Part shown: one piece after another, positions 51,614 through 60,230 of the stretch
Numbering within the stretch: position 1 is the stretch's first letter
Layout of the letters: every line of letters begins with the position of its first letter
From: Paucibacter_B soli
GTDB lineage: Bacteria; Pseudomonadota; Gammaproteobacteria; Burkholderiales; Burkholderiaceae_C
Assembly: GCF_037482845.1 (NCBI RefSeq)
Contig: NZ_JBBHJW010000004.1
Location: 62,001-126,000, forward strand
Direction: 5' to 3'
DNA length: 64,000 bases
Position numbers and translations under genes: made by a program
The notes under the pieces: model-generated
The model's database searches: none
The model's input: the letters and a program-made list of their open reading frames with translations, nothing else
Told to the model about the DNA's origin: nothing

Positions 51614-52509
51614 AGCAAGTCTTTCGGATCGTCAAAGTGCGCTTCCACATCCATGGGCAGCAGCTGGATGGTGGCACGCAGGCCGGGCACGGCGCTCATC
51701 AGCGCCTGCTCGACCGAGGCGCGCACCGCGGCGGCGCGCCCCAGGCTCCAGGCCGCGGGCATGTGCATATGCAGATCGACGAAGCGGCGCTGGCCGGCGC
51801 AGCGCGTGGCGATATGGTCGAAGCGTATGGTTTGGTGGGCGAAGTCATCCAGCACCTGCTGGATGGCGGCGCGCGACGCGGCGTCCAGCGCCTGGTCCAT
51901 CAGGCCGTCGGCCGATTTCCAGATCAGCAGCGCACCCTCGCGCATGATGTTGAGCGCCACCATCACGGCCAGCAGCGGGTCCAGCCAGAGCCAGCCGGTG
52001 GCCATCACGCCCAGCAGGCCGGCGACCACGCCGGCCGAGGTCCAGACGTCGGTGAAGAGATGGCGCGCGTCGGCCTCCAGTGCCATCGAGCGGTGCTCGC
52101 GCGCCTTGCGCAGCATCGCCCAGGCCAGGCCACCGTTGAGCGCCGAACTCAGCACGGAGAGGGCAATGCCCAAGCCGAGTGCCTGCACCGGTTGCGGGTC
52201 CAACAGCCGGTGCACGGCGGCCCAGATGATGCCGGCGGCGGCGGCAAAGATCAGCACGCCCTCGAAGCCACTGGAGAAGTACTCGGCCTTGTGATGGCCG
52301 AAGGGGTGGTCTTCGTCGGGCGGGCGCTGCGCCACCGTCACCATCGCGAGAGCGAAGATCGCACCGGCCAGATTGACCAGTGATTCCATCGCGTCGGACA
52401 AGAGGCTGACCGAATCGGTCCACCACCAGGCGCCGGTCTTGAGCGCGATGGTCACCAGGGCCACGCCCACCGAGATGCGCAGATAGGAGCTGACTTGCAT
52501 GGCTGTCAT
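51610..52509 (-). CDS. Cation diffusion facilitator family transporter
   Basis: 299-residue CDF protein with six membrane helices (about 8-200) and a C-terminal cytoplasmic domain (about 205-299). The substrate site in helix 2 reads SDAMESLVN, with Asn where many family members have Asp. The helix 5 pair is HLFTDVWTSAGVV (H-x3-D). The loop HPFGHHKAEY is typical. It exports divalent ions such as Fe, Mn or Zn by proton exchange; the altered helix 2 site leaves the metal open. The ATG at 52509 is used, with 52500 as alternative. Confidence 0.9.
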   Translation of the reverse strand: MTAMQVSSYLRISVGVALVTIALKTGAWWWTDSVSLLSDAMESLVNLAGAIFALAMVTVAQRPPDEDHPFGHHKAEYFSSGFEGVLIFAAAAGIIWAAVHRLLDPQPVQALGLGIALSVLSSALNGGLAWAMLRKAREHRSMALEADARHLFTDVWTSAGVVAGLLGVMATGWLWLDPLLAVMVALNIMREGALLIWKSADGLMDQALDAASRAAIQQVLDDFAHQTIRFDHIATRCAGQRRFVDLHMHMPAAWSLGRAAAVRASVEQALMSAVPGLRATIQLLPMDVEAHFDDPKDLL

Positions 52510-52604
52510 TGTCGCCGCGGCCGTGGCCGGGAAGGGCCGATGCAGGAGGGGGCGGGTCCTACAATCTCCGGCAGCCCGAACTCCTCTTGATCCAGCGCAG
52601 CACC

Positions 52605-53516
52605 ATGAACCAAGAAGCACAGCACCAGACGGACGTCTCCCACATCGCCCCGCGCGAGAAGGCCGAGATCCTCTCGCAGGCCCTGCCCTATATCCGCAAA
52701 TACCATGGCAAGACCATCGTCATCAAATACGGCGGCAACGCGATGACCGACCCGGCGCTGCAGCAGGACTTTGCCGAGGACGTGGTGCTGCTCAAGCTGG
52801 TGGGCCTGAACCCGGTGGTGGTGCATGGCGGCGGCCCGCAGATCGAGGGCGCGCTGAGCCGCCTGGGCAAGAAGGGCCAGTTCATCCAGGGCATGCGCGT
52901 CACCGACGAGGAGACCATGGAAGTGGTCGAGTGGGTGCTGGCCGGCCAGGTGCAGCAGGACATCGTGGGCCTAATCAATGTGGCCGGCGGCAAGGCCGTG
53001 GGCTTGACCGGCCGCGACGGCGGCATGATACGAGCCAGGAAGCTCAAGATGGTGGACAAGGACGACCCCGCCAAGGAGCACGATGTGGGCCAGGTGGGCG
53101 ATATCGTCAGCATCGACCCCAGCGTGGTGAAGGCCCTGCAGGATGACCAGTTCATTCCGGTGATCAGCCCGATCGGCTTTGGCGAGCACAACGAGAGCTA
53201 CAACATCAATGCCGATGTGGTGGCCGGCAAGCTGGCCGAGGTGCTGAGGGCCGAGAAGCTGGTGCTCCTGACCAACACCCCCGGCGTGCTGGACAAGGCC
53301 GGAAACCTGCTCACCGACCTGTCGGCGCGCGAGATCGACGGCCTGTTCGCCGACGGCACGCTTTCCGGCGGCATGCTGCCCAAGATCGCCTCGGCGCTGG
53401 ACGCGGCCAGGAGCGGCGTGAACGCGGTGCACATCATCGACGGCCGCGTGCCGCATGCGATGCTGCTGGAGATTCTGTCGGACCAAGCCTACGGCACCAT
53501 GATTAGGTCGCACTGA
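52605..53516 (+). CDS. argB: Acetylglutamate kinase
   Basis: 303-residue amino acid kinase of the arginine pathway, phosphorylating N-acetylglutamate. Family motifs are IKYGGNAM near residue 40, VVHGGGPQI near 75, and GGMLPKIASALDAARSGV near the C terminus. The N-terminal extension ahead of the kinase core (HIAPREKAEILSQALPYI) forms the helix seen in hexameric, arginine-inhibited enzymes. The ATG at 52605 is the first in a sensible context. It is divergent from the CDF gene and upstream of an orphan response regulator. Confidence 0.95.
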   Translation: MNQEAQHQTDVSHIAPREKAEILSQALPYIRKYHGKTIVIKYGGNAMTDPALQQDFAEDVVLLKLVGLNPVVVHGGGPQIEGALSRLGKKGQFIQGMRVTDEETMEVVEWVLAGQVQQDIVGLINVAGGKAVGLTGRDGGMIRARKLKMVDKDDPAKEHDVGQVGDIVSIDPSVVKALQDDQFIPVISPIGFGEHNESYNINADVVAGKLAEVLRAEKLVLLTNTPGVLDKAGNLLTDLSAREIDGLFADGTLSGGMLPKIASALDAARSGVNAVHIIDGRVPHAMLLEILSDQAYGTMIRSH

Positions 53517-53638
53517 GACCGGAGGCAGCTGCCCCCGGGGCAAACCCCAGTGGGGCAGGGGCCACGTTCCTCCAAGCGTGGGATTGCGGGCGCCCTGGTG
53601 GCTGCCAGAATGGGGTTCCATCACGTGGCGACCCTCGC

Positions 53639-54322
53639 ATGTCATTGTTCAGTGTTCTGATCGTTGAAGACCAGCTCAGGTTCCGAGAGGCTTTCGCGCA
53701 TGCGCTCGAGAAGGCGCCGGATATACGCCTGCTGGGCATTGCCACCGACCTGCCGCAGGGGCGCAAGCTGTTCGACCAAACGCGGCCCGATGTGCTGTTG
53801 GTCGACCTGGACCTGCCCGGCGGCAGCGGCATCGAGCTGATACGCCATGCCGCCCACACCATGCCCGAGTGCGAGGTGATGGTGATCTCGGTGTTCGGCG
53901 ACGAGCAGCATGTGCTCTCCAGCATCGAGGCCGGCGCCACCGGCTATTTGCTCAAGGACAGCCTGGCGCTGGACCTGCCGGGCCAGTTGCGCTCCCTGCG
54001 CGCTGGCGGCAGCCCGATCAGCCCGGTGATCGCGCGCCGCCTGCTGATGCGGCTGGCGCCGAGCCACGCCGGCCATGGCGCCGCGCCCGATACCGGCAGC
54101 CTGCCGCTGGACGATGAGACCGTGGTGGCGCTGTCCGAGCAGGAATCGCGCGTGCTGCACCTGGCCGCCAAGGGTTTTACCTTCGACGAGATAGCGCAGT
54201 TCATGAGCGTCTCGCCGCACACCATCATGACCTATGTGAAGCGCACCTACCGCAAGCTGCAGGTGCGCTCCAAGGTCGAGGCGATCTACGAGGCGCGCCG
54301 CCTGGGCTGGCTGAGGGATTGA
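53639..54322 (+). CDS. LuxR/NarL-family response regulator
   Basis: 227-residue two-domain regulator. The receiver domain (about 3-120) has the acidic pair in IVEDQ, the phosphorylatable Asp in VLLVDLDLPGGSG and the Lys in YLLKDS. The LuxR helix-turn-helix (about 160-222) reads LAAKGFTFDEIAQFMSVSPHTIMTYVKRTYRKL. No histidine kinase is encoded nearby, so it is an orphan. It occupies the place between argB and slmA where related genomes commonly carry a pyrimidine 5'-nucleotidase gene. Targets are unknown. Confidence 0.9.
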   Translation: MSLFSVLIVEDQLRFREAFAHALEKAPDIRLLGIATDLPQGRKLFDQTRPDVLLVDLDLPGGSGIELIRHAAHTMPECEVMVISVFGDEQHVLSSIEAGATGYLLKDSLALDLPGQLRSLRAGGSPISPVIARRLLMRLAPSHAGHGAAPDTGSLPLDDETVVALSEQESRVLHLAAKGFTFDEIAQFMSVSPHTIMTYVKRTYRKLQVRSKVEAIYEARRLGWLRD

Positions 54323-54378
54323 AGGCGAGCTCGGGCGCTATGCCAGAATCGGCGCACTCAACCCGCGCCAGCGCACCG

Positions 54379-55023
54379 ATGCACGCCACCCCCGACGACC
54401 TGAGCGACGCCGAATCCGCGCCTGCTGCCTCCGGCAGCGCGCCGCGCAAGCGCCCGCGCCCGGGCGAGCGCCGCGTGCAGATTCTGCAGGTGCTGGCCGG
54501 CATGCTGGAGCAGCCCGGCGCCGAGCGCGTCACCACCGCGGCGCTGGCGGCCAAGCTGGAGGTGAGCGAGGCGGCGCTGTACCGGCATTTCGCCAGCAAG
54601 GCGCAGATGTTCGAGGGCCTGATCGAATTCATCGAGACCAGCATCTTCAGCCTGGTGAACCAGATCACCGAGCGCGAGGGGTCAGGTCTTGCGCAGGCGC
54701 AGAAGATCGTCTCGGTGCTCTTGCAGTTCGGCGAGCGCAATCCCGGCATGACGCGGGTGATGGTGGGCGACGCGCTGGTGACCGAGAACGAGCGCTTGGT
54801 GGCGCGCATGAACCAGTTCTTCGACCGCATCGAATCCTCGCTGCGCCAATGCCTGCGCAATGCGGCCGAGGCGAACGGCTCGGCCACGCCCACGGTGGAC
54901 GCGAACGCCCAGGCCTCGGTGCTGGTGAGCTTCGTGATCGGCCGCCTGCAGCGCTATGCGCGCTCGGGCTTCAAGCGCGCACCCACCGAACAGCTGGAAG
55001 CCGCGCTGCGCATGCTGCGCTGA
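54379..55023 (+). CDS. slmA: Nucleoid occlusion factor SlmA (TetR family)
   Basis: 214-residue TetR-type DNA-binding protein that blocks FtsZ ring assembly over the nucleoid. The helix-turn-helix region reads TTAALAAKLEVSEAALYRHFASKAQMFEGL, which is diagnostic for SlmA, and is preceded by RKRPRPGERRVQILQ. The N terminus is uncertain: ATGs at 54319, 54340 and 54379 are all in frame. The last is chosen because the added residues are low-complexity and unlike the family. Confidence 0.88.
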   Translation: MHATPDDLSDAESAPAASGSAPRKRPRPGERRVQILQVLAGMLEQPGAERVTTAALAAKLEVSEAALYRHFASKAQMFEGLIEFIETSIFSLVNQITEREGSGLAQAQKIVSVLLQFGERNPGMTRVMVGDALVTENERLVARMNQFFDRIESSLRQCLRNAAEANGSATPTVDANAQASVLVSFVIGRLQRYARSGFKRAPTEQLEAALRMLR

Positions 55024-55046
55024 GCGGAGTCTTTACACTGCGGCAC

Positions 55047-55979
55047 ATGTCTGCAGTTGAACACCTGATGGCACGCGCCGAGGCGCTGCTTGGCCGGCTC
55101 GAAGCCGTGCTGCCCCAGCCGCTTGCGGCCCCCGATTGGCAGGCCTCCACGGCCTTTCGCCTGCGCAAGCGCGCCGGCCGCATGGTGCTGGAGCCGGTGC
55201 GGCATGTGGCCGCCATCCGCCTTGCGGACCTCAGGGAGGTCGAACCGCAGAAGCAGCGCCTGCTGCGCAATACCGAGCAGTTCGTGGCGGGACGCCCGGC
55301 CAACAATGTGCTGCTGACGGGCGCCAAGGGCACGGGAAAAAGCTCGCTGATCAAGGCCTGCCTGAACGAATTCGCACCCCAGGGCCTGCGCCTGATCGAG
55401 GTGGACAAGGCCGATCTGGTGGAGCTGCCCGATCTGGTGGATCTGGTGGCCGAGCGGCCCGAACGCTTCGTGATCTTCTGCGACGACCTGAGCTTCGACG
55501 AGGGCGAGCTCGGCTACAAGGCGCTCAAGTCCATGCTGGATGGCTCGATCGCCGCTGGCAGCGATAACGTGCTGATCTACGCCACCAGCAACCGCCGCCA
55601 CCTGCTACCCGAGCAAATGCGCGACAACCTCGGCTATTCGCACACCGAGCGAGACGGGAATGTCGAGGTCCACCCAGGCGAGGCGGTGGAGGAAAAAATC
55701 TCGCTGTCCGAGCGCTTCGGCCTGTGGGTCAGCTTCTACCCCTTCAGCCAGCAGGAATACCTGGCCATCGTGGCGCAATGGCTCAGCCATTTCGGCCTGG
55801 ATGAGGGCCAGATCGAGGCGGCGCGCCAGCCCTCGCTGGTGTGGGCGCTGGAACGCGGCTCGCGCTCGGGCCGGGTGGCCTACCAGTTTGCGCGCGATCT
55901 GGCCGGGCGCGCCGAGGCCCTGCCCGCCGCCACCCGCGCCAGCGATGCCGCTCCGCCCGAGGGCCTGGACCATGTCTGA
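55047..55979 (+). CDS. DUF815 family ATP-binding protein
   Basis: 310-residue AAA-type P-loop protein. Walker A is LLTGAKGTGKSSLIK (near residue 90), the Walker B-like strand is FVIFCDDLSFDEGE, and the sensor-like segment is IYATSNRRHLLPE. The C-terminal lid contains SLSERFGLWVSFYPFSQQEYL. The family is widespread but of unknown role. It overlaps the downstream mutT gene by eight bases, so the two are translationally coupled. Confidence 0.9.
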   Translation: MSAVEHLMARAEALLGRLEAVLPQPLAAPDWQASTAFRLRKRAGRMVLEPVRHVAAIRLADLREVEPQKQRLLRNTEQFVAGRPANNVLLTGAKGTGKSSLIKACLNEFAPQGLRLIEVDKADLVELPDLVDLVAERPERFVIFCDDLSFDEGELGYKALKSMLDGSIAAGSDNVLIYATSNRRHLLPEQMRDNLGYSHTERDGNVEVHPGEAVEEKISLSERFGLWVSFYPFSQQEYLAIVAQWLSHFGLDEGQIEAARQPSLVWALERGSRSGRVAYQFARDLAGRAEALPAATRASDAAPPEGLDHV

Positions 55980-56412
55980 GCGCGTGCCGGTGGATGTGGC
56001 CGTGGGCGTGCTGGTGGAGCGCGATGCGCAGGGCCGGGAAGGGCGCTTTTTGCTCACCTCGCGCCCGGTGGGCAAGGTCTATGCGGGCTACTGGGAATTC
56101 CCGGGCGGCAAGCTGGAGGCCGGCGAAAGCGTCGAGCAGGCGCTGCAGCGCGAGCTGCACGAGGAGCTGGGCATCCAGATCGGCGCCGCCCACCCCTGGA
56201 AAGTGGAGCTGATGGACTACCCGCATGCGCGCGTGCGCCTGCATTTCTGCAAGGTCTACGACTGGCGGGGCGAGTTCGAGATGCGCGAGCAGCAGGCCAT
56301 GGCCTGGCAAAGCCTGCCGGTGCAGGTGCAGCCGGTGCTGCCGGGCACGGTGCCGGTGCTGCAGTGGTTCGCCGCGGAGCGTGGCCATCTGGGAGATACC
56401 CATGCCGGCTAA
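55972..56412 (+). CDS. mutT: Nudix hydrolase, MutT type (8-oxo-dGTP diphosphatase)
   Basis: 146-residue Nudix protein. The Nudix box begins GGKLEAGES and contains RELHEELGI, and the upstream YWEFPGG is typical of MutT. It probably removes oxidised dGTP from the nucleotide pool; other substrates are possible for Nudix enzymes of this size. The ATG lies inside the DUF815 gene. Downstream, hisI begins after nine bases. Confidence 0.88.
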   Translation: MSERVPVDVAVGVLVERDAQGREGRFLLTSRPVGKVYAGYWEFPGGKLEAGESVEQALQRELHEELGIQIGAAHPWKVELMDYPHARVRLHFCKVYDWRGEFEMREQQAMAWQSLPVQVQPVLPGTVPVLQWFAAERGHLGDTHAG

Positions 56413-56421
56413 ACTGCGGGC

Positions 56422-56826
56422 ATGAATTGCCTGGATCAAGTCAAGTGGGATCGCGACGGCCTGGTGCCGGTGATCGCCCAGGAGCGCGACAGCGGCGACG
56501 TTGTCATGTTCGCCTGGATGAACCGTGAGGCCCTGGCGCTCACCATCGCCAAGGGCCAGGCGGTGTACTGGAGCCGCTCGCGCGCGCGCCTCTGGCACAA
56601 GGGCGAGGAGTCCGGCCATGTGCAGCAGGTGCACGAGATCCGCCTGGACTGCGACAGCGATGTGGTGCTGCTGAAGATCACGCAGCTGGGGCATGAACCT
56701 GGCATAGCCTGCCACACCGGCCGCCATTCCTGCTTCTACCAGCGCCTGGAGAACGGCGTCTGGCAGAGCGTTGAGCCGGTGCTCAAGGATCCGGCCAGCA
56801 TTTACGCGGCTCAGCAAGCAAGATGA
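56422..56826 (+). CDS. hisI: Phosphoribosyl-AMP cyclohydrolase
   Basis: 134-residue HisI, which opens the purine ring of phosphoribosyl-AMP in histidine synthesis. The zinc and magnesium motifs are present: WSRSRARLWHKGEESGH, the DCDSDVVLLK aspartates and CHTGRHSCFY with the zinc cysteines. Its stop overlaps the hisE start as ATGA. These are the last genes of what is normally a longer his operon in Burkholderiales, but here no other his gene precedes them within the window. Confidence 0.95.
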   Translation: MNCLDQVKWDRDGLVPVIAQERDSGDVVMFAWMNREALALTIAKGQAVYWSRSRARLWHKGEESGHVQQVHEIRLDCDSDVVLLKITQLGHEPGIACHTGRHSCFYQRLENGVWQSVEPVLKDPASIYAAQQAR

Positions 56827-57158
56827 ACGGCAACGACATCCTCAGCCGCCTGGCCGACGTGATCGACTCGCGCCGGCCCGAGGCCGGCGGCGACCCCGCC
56901 ACCAGCTATGTGGCCAAGCTTTTCCACAAGGGTGGCGACGCGATCCTGAAGAAGATCGGCGAGGAGGCCACCGAGGTGGTGCTGGCCGCCAAGGACGGCG
57001 ATGCGCAGAAGCTCGTCTACGAGGTGGCCGACCTCTGGTTCCACTCGATGGTGGCGCTCTCGGCCCAGGGCCTGCGCCCCGAGCAGGTGCTGGCCGAGCT
57101 GGCGCGGCGCGAAGGCCTGTCGGGCCTGGAAGAATTTGCCCAGCGCCCGCATTCCTGA
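56823..57158 (+). CDS. hisE: Phosphoribosyl-ATP pyrophosphatase
   Basis: 111-residue HisE, an all-alpha MazG-like enzyme that converts phosphoribosyl-ATP to phosphoribosyl-AMP. The conserved EEATEVVLAAKDGD with its metal-binding acids and YEVADLWFHSMVAL are both visible. It is separate from hisI, as is usual in this group. Translationally coupled to hisI. Confidence 0.95.
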   Translation: MNGNDILSRLADVIDSRRPEAGGDPATSYVAKLFHKGGDAILKKIGEEATEVVLAAKDGDAQKLVYEVADLWFHSMVALSAQGLRPEQVLAELARREGLSGLEEFAQRPHS

Positions 57159-57178
57159 AACCTCTCCTTTATTCGCCT

Positions 57179-57526
57179 ATGTCGCACGACGCCAACTGCA
57201 TTTTTTGCAAGATTGTTGCCGGTCAGATTCCGTCCAAGAAGGTCTTCGAGGACGAGCAGCTGCTGGTGTTTCACGACATCCACCCCTGGGCGCCGGTGCA
57301 CATCCTCTTGATTCCCAAGCTGCACATCCCCAGCTTGGTGGAGGTGGGCCCCGAGCATGCGGCCCTCTTGGGTCATATGAACACGCTGGTGCCGCGCCTG
57401 ATGAAGGAGCTGGGGGTGACGAACGGCTTTCGCACCGTCATCAACACCGGCGCGGACGGTGGGCAGGAGGTCTACCACCTGCACATGCACGCCATGGGCG
57501 GGCCGCGGCCCTGGCTCAAGGGCTAA
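57179..57526 (+). CDS. HIT family (histidine triad) nucleotide-binding protein
   Basis: 115-residue HIT protein of the HinT type. The triad motif is YHLHMHAMGG (HxHxH) near residue 100. The N terminus CIFCKIVAGQIPS carries the Cys pair typical of the bacterial group. HinT proteins hydrolyse adenosine phosphoramidates and aminoacyl-adenylates. It lies between hisE and tatA, a conserved order in beta-proteobacteria. Confidence 0.93.
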   Translation: MSHDANCIFCKIVAGQIPSKKVFEDEQLLVFHDIHPWAPVHILLIPKLHIPSLVEVGPEHAALLGHMNTLVPRLMKELGVTNGFRTVINTGADGGQEVYHLHMHAMGGPRPWLKG

Positions 57527-57591
57527 GCTGGTTCAAGGTCATGTCATTGCACGCCGCCTAGAATGGTGGCTTCGTTTCCAGGAGAAGACAT

Positions 57592-57825
57592 ATGGGTTCG
57601 TTCAGCATTTGGCACTGGCTCATCGTGCTGGCCGTGGTGGTGCTGATCTTCGGCACCAAGAAGCTCAAGAACGTGGGCTCTGACCTCGGTGCCGCAGTGA
57701 AGGGTTTCAAGGACGGCATGAAGGACGGCAGCAGCACTTCCGACGCGCCGCCCCAGCAGGTCACCAGCAACAGCAAGGTGGCGGACGCCAACACGGTCGA
57801 CGTTGAAGCCAAGACCCGCCAGTGA
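57592..57825 (+). CDS. tatA: Sec-independent translocase subunit TatA
   Basis: 77-residue pore-forming subunit of the twin-arginine translocase. An N-terminal helix (SIWHWLIVLAVVVLIFG) is followed by the hinge FGTKKL and an amphipathic helix (LGAAVKGFKDGMKDG), and then a polar tail. Its stop overlaps the GTG start of tatB. Confidence 0.95.
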   Translation: MGSFSIWHWLIVLAVVVLIFGTKKLKNVGSDLGAAVKGFKDGMKDGSSTSDAPPQQVTSNSKVADANTVDVEAKTRQ

Positions 57826-58292
57826 TCGATTTCGGTTTTGACAAGCTGGCCCTGATCGGCGCGGTGGCGCTGATCGTGATCGGGCCCGAGCGTCTGCCGC
57901 GCGTGGCCCGCACCGTGGGCCATCTGCTGGGCAAGGCGCAGCGCTATGTGGCGGATGTCAAGGCCGAGGTGAGTCGCTCGATCGAGCTCGAGGAGCTCAA
58001 GAAGATGAAGGGCCAGTTCGAGGACGCGGCGCGCGAGGTCGAGCAGAACGTGCAAAGCGAAATCAACTCGGCCAACCAGGCCTTTGAGCAGACCTGGGGC
58101 GAGGTGAGCGGGCAGACCTCGCTGGAAGGCAGTTATGGCAGCGTTGCCAGCTACAAGCCGCCGAAGAAGAACTGGCGTGTGAAGCGCGGCGCCACGCCGA
58201 TCTGGTACAAGCAGCGCCAGGGCGTGCGCCGTCATGCCCAATCCGGCGCCGCCCGCGTGGCGCGCTTTCGCCCGCCCCGCAGAGCAGCATGA
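57822..58292 (+). CDS. tatB: Sec-independent translocase subunit TatB
   Basis: 156-residue TatB with a short N-terminal helix opening IDFGFDKL, the IGPERLPR motif after the helix and a long charged helix (about 30-100). It starts at a GTG at 57822 that overlaps the tatA stop codon. With TatC it forms the receptor for twin-arginine signal peptides. The C-terminal tail is basic and variable. Confidence 0.95.
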   Translation: MIDFGFDKLALIGAVALIVIGPERLPRVARTVGHLLGKAQRYVADVKAEVSRSIELEELKKMKGQFEDAAREVEQNVQSEINSANQAFEQTWGEVSGQTSLEGSYGSVASYKPPKKNWRVKRGATPIWYKQRQGVRRHAQSGAARVARFRPPRRAA

Positions 58293-59080
58293 GCAGCAAC
58301 AGCCCCCAAGAAGACGAACTCGCCGGTACCGAACAGCCCTTCGTCTCGCACCTGATCGAGTTGCGCGACCGCCTGATACGCGCGGTGATCGCGATTGCCT
58401 TGTGCTTCGGCGCGCTGTGCATCTATCCCGGCCCGGCCGGGCTCTACGACATGCTGGCCGCACCCCTGGTGGCGCACCTGCCGCCGGGCTCGACGCTGAT
58501 CGCCACCAATGTGATCTCGCCCTTTCTGGTGCCGCTCAAGATCACCCTGATGGCCGGCTTCCTGCTGGCCCTGCCAGTGGTGCTGTACCAGATCTGGGCC
58601 TTTGTGGCGCCGGGCCTGTACACGCATGAAAAACGCCTGGTACTGCCGCTGGTGGTGTCGAGCACGCTGCTCTTCATCGTCGGCGTGGCCTTCTGTTATT
58701 TCTTCGTGTTCGGCCAGGTGTTCAAGTTCATCCAGAGCTTTGCGCCCAAGAGCATCACCGCCGCGCCCGATATCGAGGCCTATCTGAGCTTCGTGCTGTC
58801 GATGTTCATCGCCTTCGGTGCCGCCTTCGAGGTGCCGGTGGTGGTGGTGGTGCTGGCGCGCATGGGCCTGGTGAGCGTGGACAAGCTGCGCGAATTCCGC
58901 GGCTACTTCATCGTGCTGGCCTTCATCATCGCTGCCGTGATCACGCCGCCGGACATCGTCTCGCAGCTGGCGCTGGCGATTCCCATGTGTCTGCTTTACG
59001 AGGCTGGCATCTGGGCCGCCGGCATCTTTGTGCGCTACTCCAAGGTGCCCGATGAAGAGCGGGAAGTCCCCGGCTCTTAA
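58289..59080 (+). CDS. tatC: Sec-independent translocase subunit TatC
   Basis: 263-residue polytopic TatC with six helices. Conserved elements are FVSHLIELRDRLIRA at the N terminus, the SPFLVPLKITLMAG stretch and the periplasmic FEVPVVVVVLARMG segment. The ATG overlaps the tatB stop. Its 3' end abuts the convergent HtrA protease gene with one base between the two stop codons. Confidence 0.96.
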   Translation: MSSNSPQEDELAGTEQPFVSHLIELRDRLIRAVIAIALCFGALCIYPGPAGLYDMLAAPLVAHLPPGSTLIATNVISPFLVPLKITLMAGFLLALPVVLYQIWAFVAPGLYTHEKRLVLPLVVSSTLLFIVGVAFCYFFVFGQVFKFIQSFAPKSITAAPDIEAYLSFVLSMFIAFGAAFEVPVVVVVLARMGLVSVDKLREFRGYFIVLAFIIAAVITPPDIVSQLALAIPMCLLYEAGIWAAGIFVRYSKVPDEEREVPGS

Positions 59081-59081
59081 T

Positions 59082-60215
59082 TCACTCGGGCTCTTCTGAC
59101 AGCGGTTGGGGCTTGGGGCGCTGACCCACCAGCAGCTTGAGCTCCAGGCTTTCGCTGCCGCGCTGCAGCGCCAGCAGCACCTGGCTGCCGGGCTTGAGCG
59201 CCGCCGCCGCGCTGAGCAGCTCGGCCGGGCTCAGCACCGGCTTGCCGGCCACGCCGGTGACCACGTCGCCGGGCTTCACGCCCGCCGCGGCCGCCGGGCT
59301 CTTGCCCACTACGCCGCTCACCAGCACGCCCTGCTTGGTACTGAGCTTGAAGGCCTCGACCATCTCGGGCGTGAGTTCGCGCGTCTGCACGCCGATCCAG
59401 CCGCGCGCCACCTGGCCGTCCTTCACCAGGGCATCGAGCACCTGGCTGGCGGTGCTGATGGGGATGGCGAAACCTATGCCCAGGCTGCCACCGCTGCGCG
59501 AGAAGATCGCCGTGTTGATGCCCACCAACTGGCCCTCGGCATCCACCAGCGCGCCGCCCGAATTGCCGGGGTTGATGGCGGCATCGGTCTGGATGAAGTT
59601 CTCGAAGGTGTTGATGCCCAGCTGGCTGCGCCCCAGCGCGCTGACGATGCCCGAGGTGACCGTCTGGCCGACGTTGAAGGGGTTGCCGATCGCCAGCACC
59701 ACATCGCCCACCTGCAGGGTCTCGGCCCGGCCCAGCCGTATCACCGGCAAGCCGGGCAGCCGGATGCGCAGCACCGCCAGATCGGTCTCGGGATCGGTGC
59801 CCACCAGCTCGGCGCGCGCCTCGCGGCCGTCGCTGAGCAGCACCTCGATGTCGGAAGCGCCGGCCACCACATGGTTGTTGGTGAGCAGATAGCCCTGCTC
59901 CGACACGATCACGCCCGAGCCCAGGCCCACCTGGGGTCGGCCCGCGCCGCGCCGGTTCAGCGGGAAGGGGTGCCAGGGAGCCTCGCCGCGCGCACTGCGT
60001 GCCGGCGGTTTGCTGGCGGTGATGCTCACCACCGCGGGCGTGGCCAGCCGCGCCGCCTGCGCATAGCCGATGCGCGTGGGGCTGGAGGCCGCGGGTGCGG
60101 CTGCCGGCAGCGGCGCCGCGGAATGCAGCCATTGCGGTTTCAGTGTGCCGACCACGAAGTACGCGGCCAGGGTCACCGTCGTGGCCTGGGAGAATAGCAA
60201 CCAAGTCCTTTTCAA
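59082..60215 (-). CDS. Membrane-anchored HtrA/DegS-like serine protease
   Basis: 377-residue periplasmic protease with an N-terminal anchor (about 6-24), a trypsin-like domain and one PDZ domain (about 280-365). The catalytic triad is His115 (NNHVVAG), Asp145 (ETDLAVLR) and Ser219 (GNSGGAL). No ATG precedes the anchor; the best start is a TTG at 60215 after TTGGGGGTCGGT, giving the family opening MKRTWLLFSQ. A single PDZ domain and the anchor fit DegS or a short DegQ. Location next to tatABC is conserved in this group. Confidence 0.9.
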   Translation of the reverse strand: MKRTWLLFSQATTVTLAAYFVVGTLKPQWLHSAAPLPAAAPAASSPTRIGYAQAARLATPAVVSITASKPPARSARGEAPWHPFPLNRRGAGRPQVGLGSGVIVSEQGYLLTNNHVVAGASDIEVLLSDGREARAELVGTDPETDLAVLRIRLPGLPVIRLGRAETLQVGDVVLAIGNPFNVGQTVTSGIVSALGRSQLGINTFENFIQTDAAINPGNSGGALVDAEGQLVGINTAIFSRSGGSLGIGFAIPISTASQVLDALVKDGQVARGWIGVQTRELTPEMVEAFKLSTKQGVLVSGVVGKSPAAAAGVKPGDVVTGVAGKPVLSPAELLSAAAALKPGSQVLLALQRGSESLELKLLVGQRPKPQPLSEEPE

Positions 60216-60230
60216 ACCGACCCCCAAGCC

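Noticed and set aside
53517..53638. Short GC palindrome (TGCCCC/GGGGCA) downstream of argB considered as a terminator
   Set aside because: Stem of about six base pairs with almost no loop and no T-run; too weak to list as a feature.
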